Below are positions 37,428 to 46,970 of a stretch of 64,000 nucleotides of DNA, piece after piece; the stretch's first letter is position 1, and each line of letters opens with the position of its first letter. The stretch spans positions 6,974,634 to 7,038,633 of the forward strand of contig NZ_CP049780.1 of NCBI RefSeq assembly GCF_011193355.1, read 5' to 3'. Under the pieces are notes generated by a model. The model made no database searches and was not told the origin of the DNA. It saw only the letters and a program-made list of their open reading frames with translations. Source of the DNA: Streptomyces sp. JB150 (lineage in GTDB: Bacteria; Actinomycetota; Actinomycetes; Streptomycetales; Streptomycetaceae). The translations under genes were made by a program, and so were the position numbers.

Positions 37428-38327
37428 TCACCCATCTAAGCGCTTGTTCACCGACGGTGTCACGCCTTCTGCGAGGGCCGGGGACTGCCCCAGCAGCCGC
37501 TGCATGGCCTCGGCGCCCCTGACGGCCGCGTCGCCGCAGCAGTTGTTGAACAGCACGTGCACCTCCTCGACCCGCTCGGCGAGGGACCACAGCCGCGGCA
37601 CCCACTCGACGAGTTCCGCGTCGTCGTAGGCGTGGCGGAACCGGTCCTCCTTGCTGCCGGTGCCCCACGCGGTGCTGCGCCCGTGGAACCGGACGACGGA
37701 CAGCCGCGGCGAGGTGACCGGGGTGACCGGCGGTATCGACGACGGCAGCGACCGGTTCATGTCGACGGCGACGGCGGCCATGCCGTACCCGGCGAGCAGC
37801 GCGCGCGTGTGCTCGGCCCGCTCGTCGAGCCACCACGCGGGGTGCCGGAACTCCACGGCGACGGGCCACCCCCGCGTCCGCTCGGCGCACTGCGCCAGGA
37901 ACTCCTCCGCCCGCGGCCCCGGCCGCAGCCACGGCGGGAACTGGAACAGCACACTCCCCAGCCGCCCCGCCTCCCGCAGCGGCGCGATCCCCGCGCGGAA
38001 CCGCGCCCACACCTCGTCCAGCACAGCCGGATCCCGGCTGTCGGCGGGCAGCCCGTCCGGCATCACCGCGCCGCGCGTCGGATGCCCCGTCAGCAACGAG
38101 AACGCCTTGACGTCGAACACGAACCCGTCCGGCGTCCGCTCGGCCCACAGCCGGCTGTTCCGCTCACCGGGCAGCGCGTAGTAGGACGCGTCCACCTCCA
38201 CGACCGGGAACCGCTCGGCATAGTGCCGCAGCCGCCCCTCGGCGTCCCGCCGCCCGCGCGGATACCAGCCACTGCCGACCAGCTCCCGGTCGGTCCACGA
38301 ACACGTGCCCACGAGAATGTCACCCAT
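37428..38327 (-). CDS. DUF72-family protein
   Basis: 299 residues, TIM-barrel type. It opens MGDILVGTCSWTDRELVGSG and has HYAERFPVVEVDASYYALPG, FVFDVKAFSLLTGHP and HVLFNNCCGDAAVRGA, the usual DUF72 signatures. The biochemical role of the family is not settled. It lies directly upstream of the MoxR gene (31 bp apart) on the same strand, but no functional connection is proven. Confidence 0.88.
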   Translation of the reverse strand: MGDILVGTCSWTDRELVGSGWYPRGRRDAEGRLRHYAERFPVVEVDASYYALPGERNSRLWAERTPDGFVFDVKAFSLLTGHPTRGAVMPDGLPADSRDPAVLDEVWARFRAGIAPLREAGRLGSVLFQFPPWLRPGPRAEEFLAQCAERTRGWPVAVEFRHPAWWLDERAEHTRALLAGYGMAAVAVDMNRSLPSSIPPVTPVTSPRLSVVRFHGRSTAWGTGSKEDRFRHAYDDAELVEWVPRLWSLAERVEEVHVLFNNCCGDAAVRGAEAMQRLLGQSPALAEGVTPSVNKRLDG

Positions 38328-38415
38328 GCGGTGCGGTTACCCACCGGACCGCACTCTCCCCGTGACACGGCCCACGCGCGCTTGACGCTCCAACTGCGCT
38401 GGTGATGAACCACTC

Positions 38416-38983
38416 ATGGCTCTGACTGGTCAACTGGCGGCGCTGCTCGGCGTGGTGCTGGGCGCGGTCGTGTCGATGGCGGCGACCGTGGTCGTGGAAA
38501 GGGCCCGGTGGCGCCGGGAGCAGTCCGTCCGCTGGGACGAGCGCCGCCTGAACGCCTACGCCGACTACGCACGCGGTGAAGAGCCTCGCGCACCAGTACC
38601 GGCGCATAGCCGTCGCCCGGGGCATCACGGCGAGCGGGGCCGCGCCGCTGGAGCCGACGGACGAGGTCCTCGCCGAGGTCGCGGAGGCCGAGGTGCGGCG
38701 TTCGGCGCTCGCCGAGACGGTGTGGCTCCTCGGAGACGTCGCGACGAACACCGCCGCCGTCCGGCTCAACCACTGCCTGTGGCATCTGGAGTGGCTCGCC
38801 CGCGAGCTCCCGACAGCCGGACAGGACGGCTGGGACCAGGCCTACGAGGAGTTCCGGCAATCGCGCCATCAGTTCCTCCGGCCGGCCCGCGCCGGCCTCG
38901 GCGTGCGGGGCGCCCGCATAGCGGAGCCCCTGCCCTGGCCACCCCCGTGGCGGGGTGACCTCTCACGAGGCACCCCGCAGTGA
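38416..38983 (+). pseudogene. Conserved membrane-anchored hypothetical protein, frameshifted
   Basis: The first frame (ATG 38416) gives an N-terminal membrane anchor (MALTGQLAALLGVVLGAVVS) and then RWDERRLNAYADYAR. At 38575 one base too many interrupts the frame. A second frame from GTG 38576 carries on as KSLAHQYRRIAVARGITASG through LLGDVATNTAAVRLNHCLWH to the end. In relatives, as I remember them, these form one protein of about 190 residues with RLNAYADYA directly followed by the helical part. Translation from GTG 38576 could still make a soluble product. The indel lies in GCGCGG and could be an assembly error. Confidence 0.6.
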
Positions 38984-38990
38984 CCGGCCG

Positions 38991-39698
38991 CTACACGAGG
39001 GCGCCCCCACCGCCGGCACCGTCCGCCCCGTCGGCACCGCCGCCACCGTCCGGCTCCCCGCTCACCAGCACCACCTCCAGCGTGCGCGGGCCGTGTACGC
39101 CCTCCACCCGGTCCAGTTCGATGTCGCTGGTCGCGGACGGGCCGGAGATCCAGGTCAACGGGCGGGTGGGGGTCAGGCGGTCGAGGGCCTGGGGGACGGA
39201 GGCGACGACCTGGCCGGGTACGCGGACGACGCAGACGTGATGGTCGGGGATGAGCGTGATGCGGCGGCGGCCCTGGTCGGGGGCGCCGTCCAGGACGATC
39301 GTGCCGGTCTCGGCGATCGCCACCGCGCAGGCCGTGACGACGCTGTCCACGCGGTCCAGCTCGTGCGGCGTCGACTCCGCCCGGTCCGCCACCAGTTCCG
39401 CCGAGGACCGGGCGAGCCAGCCCGGATCGAGGCCCGGCGGCACCAGGACGGTCCGCGAGCCGCGCGCGGACAGCAACCCCGCCACCACGGACGGCAGTTC
39501 GGCGGCCGTGCACCGGTGGACCAGCGCCCGGTAGTCCGCCAGGTTCTCGGCCAGGAGGTCCACCGTCTCGGCGACCGTCCGGTCCCCGTGCTCCCGCAGG
39601 TAGCCGCGGGCGACCACCTCGTCGTACGGCGCGTCCTCGCGCTCCACGCCGGCCAGTGCCCGCCGCACCCGGCCCAGGATCCGGTCCCTGCTGTTCAC
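38991..39698 (-). CDS. lutC: L-lactate utilisation protein LutC family
   Basis: 235 residues. SRDRILGRVRRALAGVERED at the start, then GTIVLDGAPDQGRRRITLIP and HVCVVRVPGQVVASVPQALD and TWISGPSATSDIELDRVEGVHGPR match LutC (DUF162/YkgG). It is the third subunit of the LutABC L-lactate oxidation complex. GTG 39698 overlaps the lutB stop by four bases. The C-terminus carries a Gly/Ala-rich tail. Confidence 0.9.
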   Translation of the reverse strand: MNSRDRILGRVRRALAGVEREDAPYDEVVARGYLREHGDRTVAETVDLLAENLADYRALVHRCTAAELPSVVAGLLSARGSRTVLVPPGLDPGWLARSSAELVADRAESTPHELDRVDSVVTACAVAIAETGTIVLDGAPDQGRRRITLIPDHHVCVVRVPGQVVASVPQALDRLTPTRPLTWISGPSATSDIELDRVEGVHGPRTLEVVLVSGEPDGGGGADGADGAGGGGALV

Positions 39699-41173
39699 TT
39701 CGCGCCGTCCTTTCCGCCCCGCGTCCGCTGCCACCAGTCCCGGAACGGTTCCGCCGGCACCGGCGGAAGCTCCCGGCTGCCGCTCCACGCCCGGCCGGGC
39801 CCCGGCAGGGTGCGCGGGTGGAGCCGGCGGGTGCGGGAGGCGAGCCGCTGCCCGGCCCGCAGCGCGCCGGGGCGGCTCAGCGCCCAGCGGGCCGCCCGCA
39901 TCGCCGCCCGCTCCGCCGCGTGCCCCTTGGCGGGCCGCAGCAGCACCTTGTTGCCCTCGCGGACGGCCGGCCCGCCCTGCACCACCCGCTCCCGCAGATG
40001 CACCAGCACCTCGGGGATGTCGATGGCGACCGGGCACACCTCGTAGCAGGCGCCGCACAGCGAGGACGCGTACGGCAGCGACGCGTCGATCTCACTGCCG
40101 GTGCCCCGCAGCTGAGGGCTGAGAATGGCGCCGATCGGACCCGGGTACACCGAGCCGTAGGCGTGGCCGCCCGCCCGCTCGTACACCGGGCACACGTTGA
40201 GGCAGGCCGAGCAGCGGATGCAGCGCAGGGCCTGGCGGCCGACCTCGTCGGCGAGGGTGTCGGTGCGGCCGTTGTCGAGCAGGACCAGATGGAAGGTCCT
40301 CGGGCCGTCCTCGTCCGTGGTGCCCGTCCACATGCTGGTGTACGGGTTCATCCGCTCGGCCGTCGAGGAGCGGGGGAGGGTCTGGAGGAAGACCTCCAGG
40401 TCCCGCCAGGTCGGCACGATCTTCTCGATGCCGACGACCGAGATCAGCGTCTCGGGCAGGGTGAGGCACATCCGCCCGTTGCCCTCGGACTCCACGACCA
40501 CCAGCGTGCCGGTCTCGGCAACCATGAAGTTGGCGCCTGAGACACCGACCCTGGCGCGCAGGAACTTCTCCCGCAGGTGCAGCCGGGCGGCCTCGGCGAG
40601 TTCGGCGGGCGTGTCGGTCAGGCCCTCCGGGGCCGGGTGGCCCCACGCGGCCATCTCCTCGCGGAAGATGTCGCGGATCTCGCCGCGGTTGCGGTGGATG
40701 GCGGGCACGAGGATGTGCGACGGCCGGTCGTGGCCCAGCTGCACGATCAGCTCGGCGAGATCGGTCTCGTAGGCGCGGATGCCCGCCGCCTCCAGGGCCT
40801 CGTTCAGGCCGATCTCCTGCGTGGCCATCGACTTGACCTTGACGACCTCCGACTCGCCGGTCGCCCGCACCAGTTCGGTGACAATCCGGGTGGCCTCCGC
40901 CGCGTCCGCGGCCCAGTGGACGACCCCGCCGGCCGCCGTCACCGACTCCTCCAACCGCACCAGGTAGCGGTCCAGGTGACGCAGCGTATGGTCCTTGATC
41001 CGCTTGCCCGCCTCGCGCAGCGCCGCCCAGTCCTCCACCTCGGCGACGGCCCTGGCCCGCTTGGCGCGGATCGTGTGCGTGGCGTGCTGCAGGTTCCCGC
41101 GCAGCGTCGCATCGCGCACCGCCTCGCGCGCGGCGGCCGGGAACGCCGGCATCCCGAGATACGTACCGCTCAT
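39695..41173 (-). CDS. lutB: Iron-sulfur protein LutB of the L-lactate oxidation complex
   Basis: 492 residues. The DUF162-like core is followed by two 4Fe-4S clusters: CIRCSACLNVCPVY near residue 315 and CGACYEVCPVAI near 365, both with complete CxxCxxCxxxCP spacing. LutB carries electrons in the oxidation of L-lactate to pyruvate. ATG 41173 overlaps the lutA stop (ATGA). In this window the complex is placed downstream of rhaI-rhaEW-rhaB, where L-lactate is the end product of the aldolase/dehydrogenase. Confidence 0.93.
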   Translation of the reverse strand: MSGTYLGMPAFPAAAREAVRDATLRGNLQHATHTIRAKRARAVAEVEDWAALREAGKRIKDHTLRHLDRYLVRLEESVTAAGGVVHWAADAAEATRIVTELVRATGESEVVKVKSMATQEIGLNEALEAAGIRAYETDLAELIVQLGHDRPSHILVPAIHRNRGEIRDIFREEMAAWGHPAPEGLTDTPAELAEAARLHLREKFLRARVGVSGANFMVAETGTLVVVESEGNGRMCLTLPETLISVVGIEKIVPTWRDLEVFLQTLPRSSTAERMNPYTSMWTGTTDEDGPRTFHLVLLDNGRTDTLADEVGRQALRCIRCSACLNVCPVYERAGGHAYGSVYPGPIGAILSPQLRGTGSEIDASLPYASSLCGACYEVCPVAIDIPEVLVHLRERVVQGGPAVREGNKVLLRPAKGHAAERAAMRAARWALSRPGALRAGQRLASRTRRLHPRTLPGPGRAWSGSRELPPVPAEPFRDWWQRTRGGKDGAK

Positions 41174-41925
41174 GCCAGGGACTCCTCTTCCGTGCTCGCC
41201 AGGATCTCCGCGATGTGCACCGGGCGCATCCCCGACCGCAGCCGCGCCATGGTCCCGCCGATGTGCATCAGACAGGAGTTGTCGGCCGCGCACAGCACCC
41301 CGGCGCCGGTCGACTCGGCGTTGCGCACCTTGTCCGCGCCCATCGCCGCGGAGACGTCGGCGTTCTTCAGCGCGAACGTGCCGCCGAAACCGCAGCACTC
41401 CTCCGCGCCCGGCAGCTCCACCAGCTCCAGCCCCTTCACCGCCTCCAGCAGCCGCCGCGGCCGGTCGCCCAGACCCAGGCCGCGCAGCCCGTGACAGGTC
41501 GGGTGGTACGTCACCGTGTGCGGGTAGTACGCGCCGACGTCCGTCACCCCCAGCACGTCCACCAGGAACTCCGTCAGCTCGTACGTCTTCGGCACCACCG
41601 GCGCGAGCGCCGCGGCCAGCGACTCGCCGCGGCCCTCGGCCCGCGCCCGCTCACCCATCCGCGGATACAGCTCCCGCACCATCGCCCCGCACGACCCGGA
41701 CGGCGTCACGATCGCGTCGTAGGCGCCGAAGACCTCGGCGAAGTGCCGCGCCAGCGGCTCCGCCTCGTGCCGGTAGCCGGTGTTGTAGTGCGCCTGCCCG
41801 CAGCAGGTCTGCGCCACCGGGAAGTCGACCTCCACGCCCAGCCTGGACAGCAGCCGCACCACGGCACGCCCGGTGTCCGGATAGAGCGTGTCGTTGACAC
41901 AGGTCAGGAACAGGGCGACACGCAT
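41170..41925 (-). CDS. lutA: Cysteine-rich Fe-S protein LutA
   Basis: 251 residues of the CCG family. Two CCG motifs (TCCGQAHYNTG near residue 41 and EECCGFGGTFALK near 175) plus further Cys (SGSCGAMVRE, YHPTCHGLRGLG) bind a 4Fe-4S cluster as in heterodisulfide reductase-like subunits. With LutB and LutC it oxidises L-lactate. It is first in the lutABC operon; 103 bp lie between the rhaB stop and its ATG, with no obvious strong promoter, so read-through from the rha genes is likely. Confidence 0.92.
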   Translation of the reverse strand: MRVALFLTCVNDTLYPDTGRAVVRLLSRLGVEVDFPVAQTCCGQAHYNTGYRHEAEPLARHFAEVFGAYDAIVTPSGSCGAMVRELYPRMGERARAEGRGESLAAALAPVVPKTYELTEFLVDVLGVTDVGAYYPHTVTYHPTCHGLRGLGLGDRPRRLLEAVKGLELVELPGAEECCGFGGTFALKNADVSAAMGADKVRNAESTGAGVLCAADNSCLMHIGGTMARLRSGMRPVHIAEILASTEEESLA

Positions 41926-42028
41926 CGCGGCTCCTCGGGGTCGGTCATCGGATGGGGGCAGGGTAGTGCGGGAAAACGGGGAGGGCGGGACGTCCGGCCC
42001 GCTCCGCGGACGGGCCGGACGCCGGCGG

Positions 42029-43477
42029 TCAGCGCGCGCCGAGCCGGTCCTGCGCGGCCCGCCAGCGCGCCGTGTCCCCCCGCGGTTCGTAGCGGGTCAG
42101 CGGCTGGGTGCGGGTGAGCAGCCGGCGCATGTCGGCGCGGTCGCCCACCAGACCGTGGGCGCGCGCCTGCACCAGGACGTTGCCGAGGGCCGCCGCCTCG
42201 GTCGGCCCGGCCACCACCGGCAGCCCGCACGCGTCGGCGGTCAGCTGGCACAGCAGCGCGTTGCGCACCCCGCCGCCGACCACGTGCACCACGTCCACGG
42301 ACGTCCCGGCGAGCCGCTGGGCGTCCTCCACAGCCCGTCGGTGGGCGAGCGCGAGCGAGTCGAGAATGCACCGGGTGACCTCGGCTGGCGTCTCGGGCAC
42401 CGGCTGCCCCGACGCCCGGCACGCCCCGGCGATCCGCTCCGGCATCCGGCCCGGCGCGAGGAACGCCGCGTCGCCCGCGTCCACCACGGACCGCAGTGCC
42501 GGCACCACGGCCGCCGCCCGCAGCAGCTCGCCCAGCTCCGGCTCGCCCCAGGCCCGCACGCACTCCTGGAGCAGCCACAGGCCCATGATGTTGCGCAGAT
42601 AGCGGACCGTGCCGTCCAGCCCCAGCTCGTTGGTGAAGTTGGCGGCCCGGCTCTCCTCGGTCAGCACCGGGGCGGGCAGCTCCAGCCCGGCCAGCGACCA
42701 GGTGCCGGTGCAGATGTACGCGAACCGCTCGCCGGTCGCCGGTACGGCCGCCACCGCGGAGGCGGTGTCGTGCGAGCCGACCGCCGTCACCGGCACCGGA
42801 CCGGTCAGCCCCGTCTCCTCCAGCACCTCGGCGCGCAGCACGCCCGCCGGATCGCCGGGCCGGCGCAGCGGCGCGAACAGGCTCAGGTCGATGCCCAGCC
42901 GCGCCGCCACGTCGTACGACCAGTCCCCGGTGCGCGGGTCGACGAGCTGGGTCGTGGACGCGTTGGTCAGCTCGGTGCCCTGCTCGCCGGTCAGCCAGTA
43001 GGCGATCAGATCCGGGATCAGCAGCAGCCGCTCGGCCCGGGCGAACTGGGCGGAGGAGCGGGCGGCGGTCAGCTGGTACAGCGTGTTGAACGGCGCGTAC
43101 TGGATGCCTGTGGCCGCGTACAGCTCCGCGGCCGGGACCGTCGCCCACACCGACTCCGCGATGCCCTCGGTGCGCGCGTCCCGGTAGTGCGCCGGGTTGC
43201 CGAGCAGCGCCCCGTCCGCGTCCAGCAGGCCGTAGTCCACCGCCCAGCTGTCGATGCCGGCGGAGTCCACCGGGCCGGCCGCCCGCAGCCCGTCCAGCAC
43301 GCCCGCGTACAGCCCGAGGATGTCCCAGCGCAGCCCCTCGGGCAGCCGCAGGGGCCGGTTGGGGAAGCGGTGCGCCTCGGTCAGTTCCAGTTCGTGCCGG
43401 CCGACGCGGCCGACCATGACGCGCCCGCTGGACGCGCCGAGGTCGACCGCGGCGTACGACTTCACGAGCGCGCTCAC
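42029..43477 (-). CDS. rhaB: Rhamnulokinase
   Basis: 482 residues, FGGY sugar kinase. YAAVDLGASSGRVMVGRVGR gives the N-terminal phosphate loop, GIDSWAVDYGLLD the substrate Asp region, CTGTWSLAGLELPAP the second nucleotide motif and DVVHVVGGGVRNALLCQLTA the adenosine motif. It phosphorylates L-rhamnulose. GTG 43477 overlaps the aldolase/dehydrogenase stop (GTGA), showing translational coupling. Confidence 0.92.
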   Translation of the reverse strand: MSALVKSYAAVDLGASSGRVMVGRVGRHELELTEAHRFPNRPLRLPEGLRWDILGLYAGVLDGLRAAGPVDSAGIDSWAVDYGLLDADGALLGNPAHYRDARTEGIAESVWATVPAAELYAATGIQYAPFNTLYQLTAARSSAQFARAERLLLIPDLIAYWLTGEQGTELTNASTTQLVDPRTGDWSYDVAARLGIDLSLFAPLRRPGDPAGVLRAEVLEETGLTGPVPVTAVGSHDTASAVAAVPATGERFAYICTGTWSLAGLELPAPVLTEESRAANFTNELGLDGTVRYLRNIMGLWLLQECVRAWGEPELGELLRAAAVVPALRSVVDAGDAAFLAPGRMPERIAGACRASGQPVPETPAEVTRCILDSLALAHRRAVEDAQRLAGTSVDVVHVVGGGVRNALLCQLTADACGLPVVAGPTEAAALGNVLVQARAHGLVGDRADMRRLLTRTQPLTRYEPRGDTARWRAAQDRLGAR

Positions 43478-45513
43478 CGCAGGAAGGCGGCGGCGACGCC
43501 CGCGTCGACGGGGACGTGCAGACCGGTGGTGTGCGTGAGGTCCCCGCCGGTCAGCGCGAACACCGCGTTCGCCACGTGCTCCGGCAGCACCTCCCGCTTC
43601 AGCAGCGTCCGCTGGGCGTAGAACTCGCCCAGCTTCTCCTCCGGCACCCCGTACACGGCCGCGCGCTGCGCGCCCCAGCCGCCCGCGAAGATGCCCGAGC
43701 CGCGCACCACGCCGTCCGGGTTGACCCCGTTGACCCGGATGCCGTGCTCGCCCAGCTCTGCGGCCAGCAGCCGCACCTGGTGGGCCTGGTCGGCCTTGGT
43801 GGCGGAGTAGGCGATGTTGTGCGGGCCGGCGAACACGGCGTTCTTGCTGGCGATGTAGACGATGTCCCCGCCGAGACCCTGCGCGATCATCACCCGGGCC
43901 GCCTCCCGCGACACCAGGAACGAGCCGCGGGCCATGATGTCGTGCTGCAGGTCCCAGTCCTTCGCGGAGGTCTCCAGCAGCGGCTTGGAAATGGAGATGC
44001 CCGCGTTGTTGACCACCAGGTCCACCCCGCCGAAGGCCAGCACCGCCGCCTTGAACGCCTCCGTGATCTGCTCCTCGGAGGTCACGTCCACGGTCACGGC
44101 GACCGCCTGGTCCGGCCCGCCCAGCTCCTCGGCCACGGCGGCCGCGTTTCCCGCGTTCAGATCGGCGACGACGACACACGCGCCCTCGGCCACCAGCCGG
44201 TGCGCGATGGCCCGGCCGATCCCGCTGCCCGCGCCGGTCACCAGCGCCACCCGCGTGGCGAGCGGCTTCGGCTTCGGCATCCGCCGGAGCTTGGCCTCCT
44301 CCAGCGCCCAGTACTCGATCCGGAACTTCTCCGACTCCTCGATCGGCGCGTACGCCGACACCGCCTCGGCGCCCCGCATCACGTTGATCGCGTTGACGTA
44401 GAACTCGCCCGCCACCCGCGCGGTCTGCTTGTCCTTGCCGAAGCTGAACATGCCGACGCCCGGAATCAGCACAATCGCCGGGTCGGCGCCGCGCATCGCG
44501 GGGGAGTCCGGCTCGGCGTGCCGCTCGTAGTAGGCGGCGTACTCCTCGCGGTACGCGGCGTGCAGCTGCTTCAGCCGTGCGACCGCCTCCTCCAGCGGGG
44601 CCGCCGGCGGCAGGTCGAGGACCAGCGGGCGGACCTTCGTGCGCAGGAAGTGGTCGGGGCAGGAGGTGCCGAGCGCGGCGAGCCGCGGGTGCTCGGCGCG
44701 GGCCAGGAAGTCCAGCACCACGTCCGTGTCGGTGAAGTGCCCGACCTGCGGCCGGTCCTGCGAGGCGGTGGCCCGCACGTACGGCGCCAGCGCCGCCGCC
44801 CGCTCCCGCCGCTCGGCCTCGGGCAGCGCGCCGTAGCCCTCGATGACGGGCCCGAACGGCTCCGCCCTGCCCCGCTCCGCCAGGAACGTCTCCGCGGTGC
44901 GGATGATGTGCAGCGAGTTGCGCTCGCACTCCTCCGCGGTGTCCCCCCACGCGGTGATCCCGTGCCCGCCGAGGACGCACCCGATGGCCCGCGGGTTCGC
45001 CTCCTTCACCGCGGCGATGTCCAGCCCGAGCTGGAACCCGGGCCGCCGCCACGGCACCCACACCACGCTGTCGCCGAAACACTCCGCGGTCAGCTTCTCC
45101 CCGTCCGCCGCGCACGCCAGCGCGATGCCGGAGTCCGGATGCAGGTGATCGACGTGCCGGGCGTCGACGAGCCCGTGCATGGCGGTGTCGATCGACGGCG
45201 CCGCCCCGCCCTTGCCGTGCAGGCAGTAGTCGAACGCGGCGACCATCTCGTCCTCGCGCTCGACCCCCGGGTACACGTCGACGAGGGCCCGCAGCCGGTC
45301 CAGCCGCAGCACGGCCAGCCCCGCCTCGGTCAGCGTCCCGAGATCGCCCCCGGACCCCTTCACCCACATCAGCTCCACCTCACCCCCGGTGACGGGATCG
45401 GTGTCGGTGCCCTTGGCGGACGCGTTCCCGCCGGCGTAGTTGGTGTTGCGGGGATCGGACCCCAGCCGATGCGAACGGGCGAGCAGAGCGGCGGCTTCGG
45501 GATGAGTAGCCAT
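43474..45513 (-). CDS. Bifunctional rhamnulose-1-phosphate aldolase/short-chain dehydrogenase (RhaEW type)
   Basis: About 679 residues. The N-terminal class II aldolase part (about 1-400) has NTNYAGGNASAKG, metal His in HVDHLHPDSGIAL and GCVLGGHGITAWG. The C-terminal short-chain dehydrogenase (about 425-679) has VALVTGAGSGIGRAIA (cofactor), VVNNAGIS and the catalytic YSATK. The aldolase splits rhamnulose-1-phosphate to DHAP and L-lactaldehyde; the dehydrogenase would oxidise the lactaldehyde to L-lactate for LutABC. AAGGA lies 4 bp before ATG 45519 and 10 bp before ATG 45513; either could start. An interspersed repeat lies directly upstream. Confidence 0.9.
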   Translation of the reverse strand: MATHPEAAALLARSHRLGSDPRNTNYAGGNASAKGTDTDPVTGGEVELMWVKGSGGDLGTLTEAGLAVLRLDRLRALVDVYPGVEREDEMVAAFDYCLHGKGGAAPSIDTAMHGLVDARHVDHLHPDSGIALACAADGEKLTAECFGDSVVWVPWRRPGFQLGLDIAAVKEANPRAIGCVLGGHGITAWGDTAEECERNSLHIIRTAETFLAERGRAEPFGPVIEGYGALPEAERRERAAALAPYVRATASQDRPQVGHFTDTDVVLDFLARAEHPRLAALGTSCPDHFLRTKVRPLVLDLPPAAPLEEAVARLKQLHAAYREEYAAYYERHAEPDSPAMRGADPAIVLIPGVGMFSFGKDKQTARVAGEFYVNAINVMRGAEAVSAYAPIEESEKFRIEYWALEEAKLRRMPKPKPLATRVALVTGAGSGIGRAIAHRLVAEGACVVVADLNAGNAAAVAEELGGPDQAVAVTVDVTSEEQITEAFKAAVLAFGGVDLVVNNAGISISKPLLETSAKDWDLQHDIMARGSFLVSREAARVMIAQGLGGDIVYIASKNAVFAGPHNIAYSATKADQAHQVRLLAAELGEHGIRVNGVNPDGVVRGSGIFAGGWGAQRAAVYGVPEEKLGEFYAQRTLLKREVLPEHVANAVFALTGGDLTHTTGLHVPVDAGVAAAFLR

Positions 45514-45551
45514 GACCATCGGTTCCTTAGAAGAGAGGGTGCCTGGAGAAA

Positions 45552-45576
45552 GGGGCGCGGGGAACTGCGCGATCAA
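45552..45576. repeat. Streptomyces-type intergenic repeat, copy 1
   Basis: GGGGCGCGGGGAACTGCGCG followed by ATCAA, in the rhaI to rhaEW gap. I recall this sequence as very common between genes of Streptomyces. A second copy, inverted, is at 50579-50600. Confidence 0.65.
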
Positions 45577-45621
45577 ACACCGGCGGCCCGCAGCCCGCAT
45601 ACGACAGAACCCGGCAGACGC

Positions 45622-46782
45622 TCACGCCCCCCAGCCCGCCTGCTGCCCACCGACCCGCTCGGCCACGATCCTCTCGGCCCACCCGGACCGGGCGTACGCG
45701 GCAAGGGGCTCGGGGTCCAGCCCCATCTCCTCGCGCACCTCCCGCAGCAACGGCCGCACATCGGTGTTGAACGCGTCCATCAGCACGGCGTTCGCGCCGA
45801 GCACATCACCGTCCCGCTGCGCGGCGGCAAGAGCGTCCCGGTCCACGAGGAGCGCCTTCGCCGTCGCCTCCTGGACGTTCATCACCGAGCGGATGATCGC
45901 GGGGATCTTCGCCTCGATGTTGTGGCACTGGTCGAGCATGAACGCCACGTCCGGGGTGAAACCGCCCCCGCGGACCACCTCGTACATGATCCGGAACAGC
46001 TGGAACGGATCGGCCGCGCCCACCATCAGGTCGTCGTCCGCGTAGAAGCGCGAGTTGAAGTCGAACCCGCCGAGCTTCCCCTCGCGCAGCAGCGTCGCCA
46101 CGATGAACTCGATGTTGGTGCCCGGCGCGTGGTGCCCGGTGTCCACCACGACCTGAGCCTTCGGACCGAGCTTCAGACAGTGCGCGTACGCCGTCCCCCA
46201 GTCCGGCACGTCCGTCGTGTAGAACGCCGGCTCGAAGAGCTTGTACTCCAGCAGCATCCGCTGGCCCTCACCGAGCCGCGCGTAGACCTCCGCGAGCGCT
46301 TCGGCGAGCCGGTCCTGGCGGGCCCGGATGTCGTCCTGGCCGGGATAGTTCGTCCCGTCGGCGAACCACAGCTTCAGATCGGTGGAGCCGGTCGCGTCCA
46401 TGATGTCGACGCACTCCAGCAGATGGCCGACGGCCTTGCGGCGCACCGCCGCGTCCGGGTGACAGATGCTGCCCAGCCTGTAGTCGTCGTCCTGGAAGGT
46501 GTTGGAGTTGACGGCGCCGAGCCGCACCCCGTGCTCCTCGGCGAACTTCGCCAGCGCCGCGTAGTCGTCGACCCGGTCCCACGGGATGTGCAGCGCGACG
46601 GTCGGCGCGACGCCGGTGAACTCGTGCACCTTGGCGGCGTCCTGCAGTTTCTCCCGCGGGGTGCGCGGCACACCCTGCTGCGTGAACACCTTGAAGCGGG
46701 TCCCGGAGTTCCCGTACGCCCACGACGGCGTCTCGACGGCCTGGGTCTTCAGTGCGGCCTTCACCGCGGCGACATCGGTCAC
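45622..46782 (-). CDS. rhaI: L-rhamnose isomerase
   Basis: 386 residues, the Pseudomonas-type RhaI rather than E. coli RhaA. Active-site stretches: WFADGTNYPGQDD, VVVDTGHHAPGTNIEFI, GGFDFNSRFYADDDLMVGAA and FMLDQCHNIEAKIP, which provide Glu/Asp/His ligands of two metal ions. It converts L-rhamnose to L-rhamnulose. GTG 46782 follows GGTAGGAG. Promoter and LacI-like operators lie just upstream, and it heads the minus-strand catabolic operon. Confidence 0.93.
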   Translation of the reverse strand: MTDVAAVKAALKTQAVETPSWAYGNSGTRFKVFTQQGVPRTPREKLQDAAKVHEFTGVAPTVALHIPWDRVDDYAALAKFAEEHGVRLGAVNSNTFQDDDYRLGSICHPDAAVRRKAVGHLLECVDIMDATGSTDLKLWFADGTNYPGQDDIRARQDRLAEALAEVYARLGEGQRMLLEYKLFEPAFYTTDVPDWGTAYAHCLKLGPKAQVVVDTGHHAPGTNIEFIVATLLREGKLGGFDFNSRFYADDDLMVGAADPFQLFRIMYEVVRGGGFTPDVAFMLDQCHNIEAKIPAIIRSVMNVQEATAKALLVDRDALAAAQRDGDVLGANAVLMDAFNTDVRPLLREVREEMGLDPEPLAAYARSGWAERIVAERVGGQQAGWGA

Positions 46783-46804
46783 TGCTGGGCTCCTACCGAT
46801 TCAA

Positions 46805-46816
46805 TGAAACGATTCA
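46805..46816. promoter_or_regulatory. LacI-like operator O1 before rhaI
   Basis: TGAAACGATTCA, a near-palindrome with central CG typical of LacI-family sites. It begins right at the predicted transcription start of rhaI. Confidence 0.65.
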
Positions 46817-46823
46817 GAACGGC

Positions 46824-46852
46824 AAGCTATGAGTCGCTCGGAGGGGTGTCAA
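46824..46852 (-). promoter_or_regulatory. Promoter of the rhaI operon
   Basis: On the minus strand TTGACA (46852-46847), 17 bases, TAGCTT (46829-46824). The start of transcription would fall near 46817, next to O1. Confidence 0.6.
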
Positions 46853-46901
46853 GCACTCTGACCAACCCCGCTCTCCGTGACTCCTCCGTGACCCTCGTCT
46901 A

Positions 46902-46916
46902 TCGAAATCTTTTCGA
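46902..46916. promoter_or_regulatory. LacI-like operator O2
   Basis: TCGAAA and TTTCGA are perfect arms around TCT, between the two divergent promoters. Confidence 0.5.
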
Positions 46917-46926
46917 CACGGACCCA

Positions 46927-46956
46927 TTGACGTGACATGGCTGGCCCGCCTAACGT
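46927..46956 (+). promoter_or_regulatory. Promoter of the rhamnose transporter operon
   Basis: TTGACG (46927-46932), 18 bases, TAACGT (46951-46956). Confidence 0.6.
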
Positions 46957-46970
46957 CCCGGCAACCCAGT

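Noticed and set aside
41926..42028. Own promoter for lutABC
   Set aside because: No adequate -35/-10 pair seen; read-through from rhaB is simpler.
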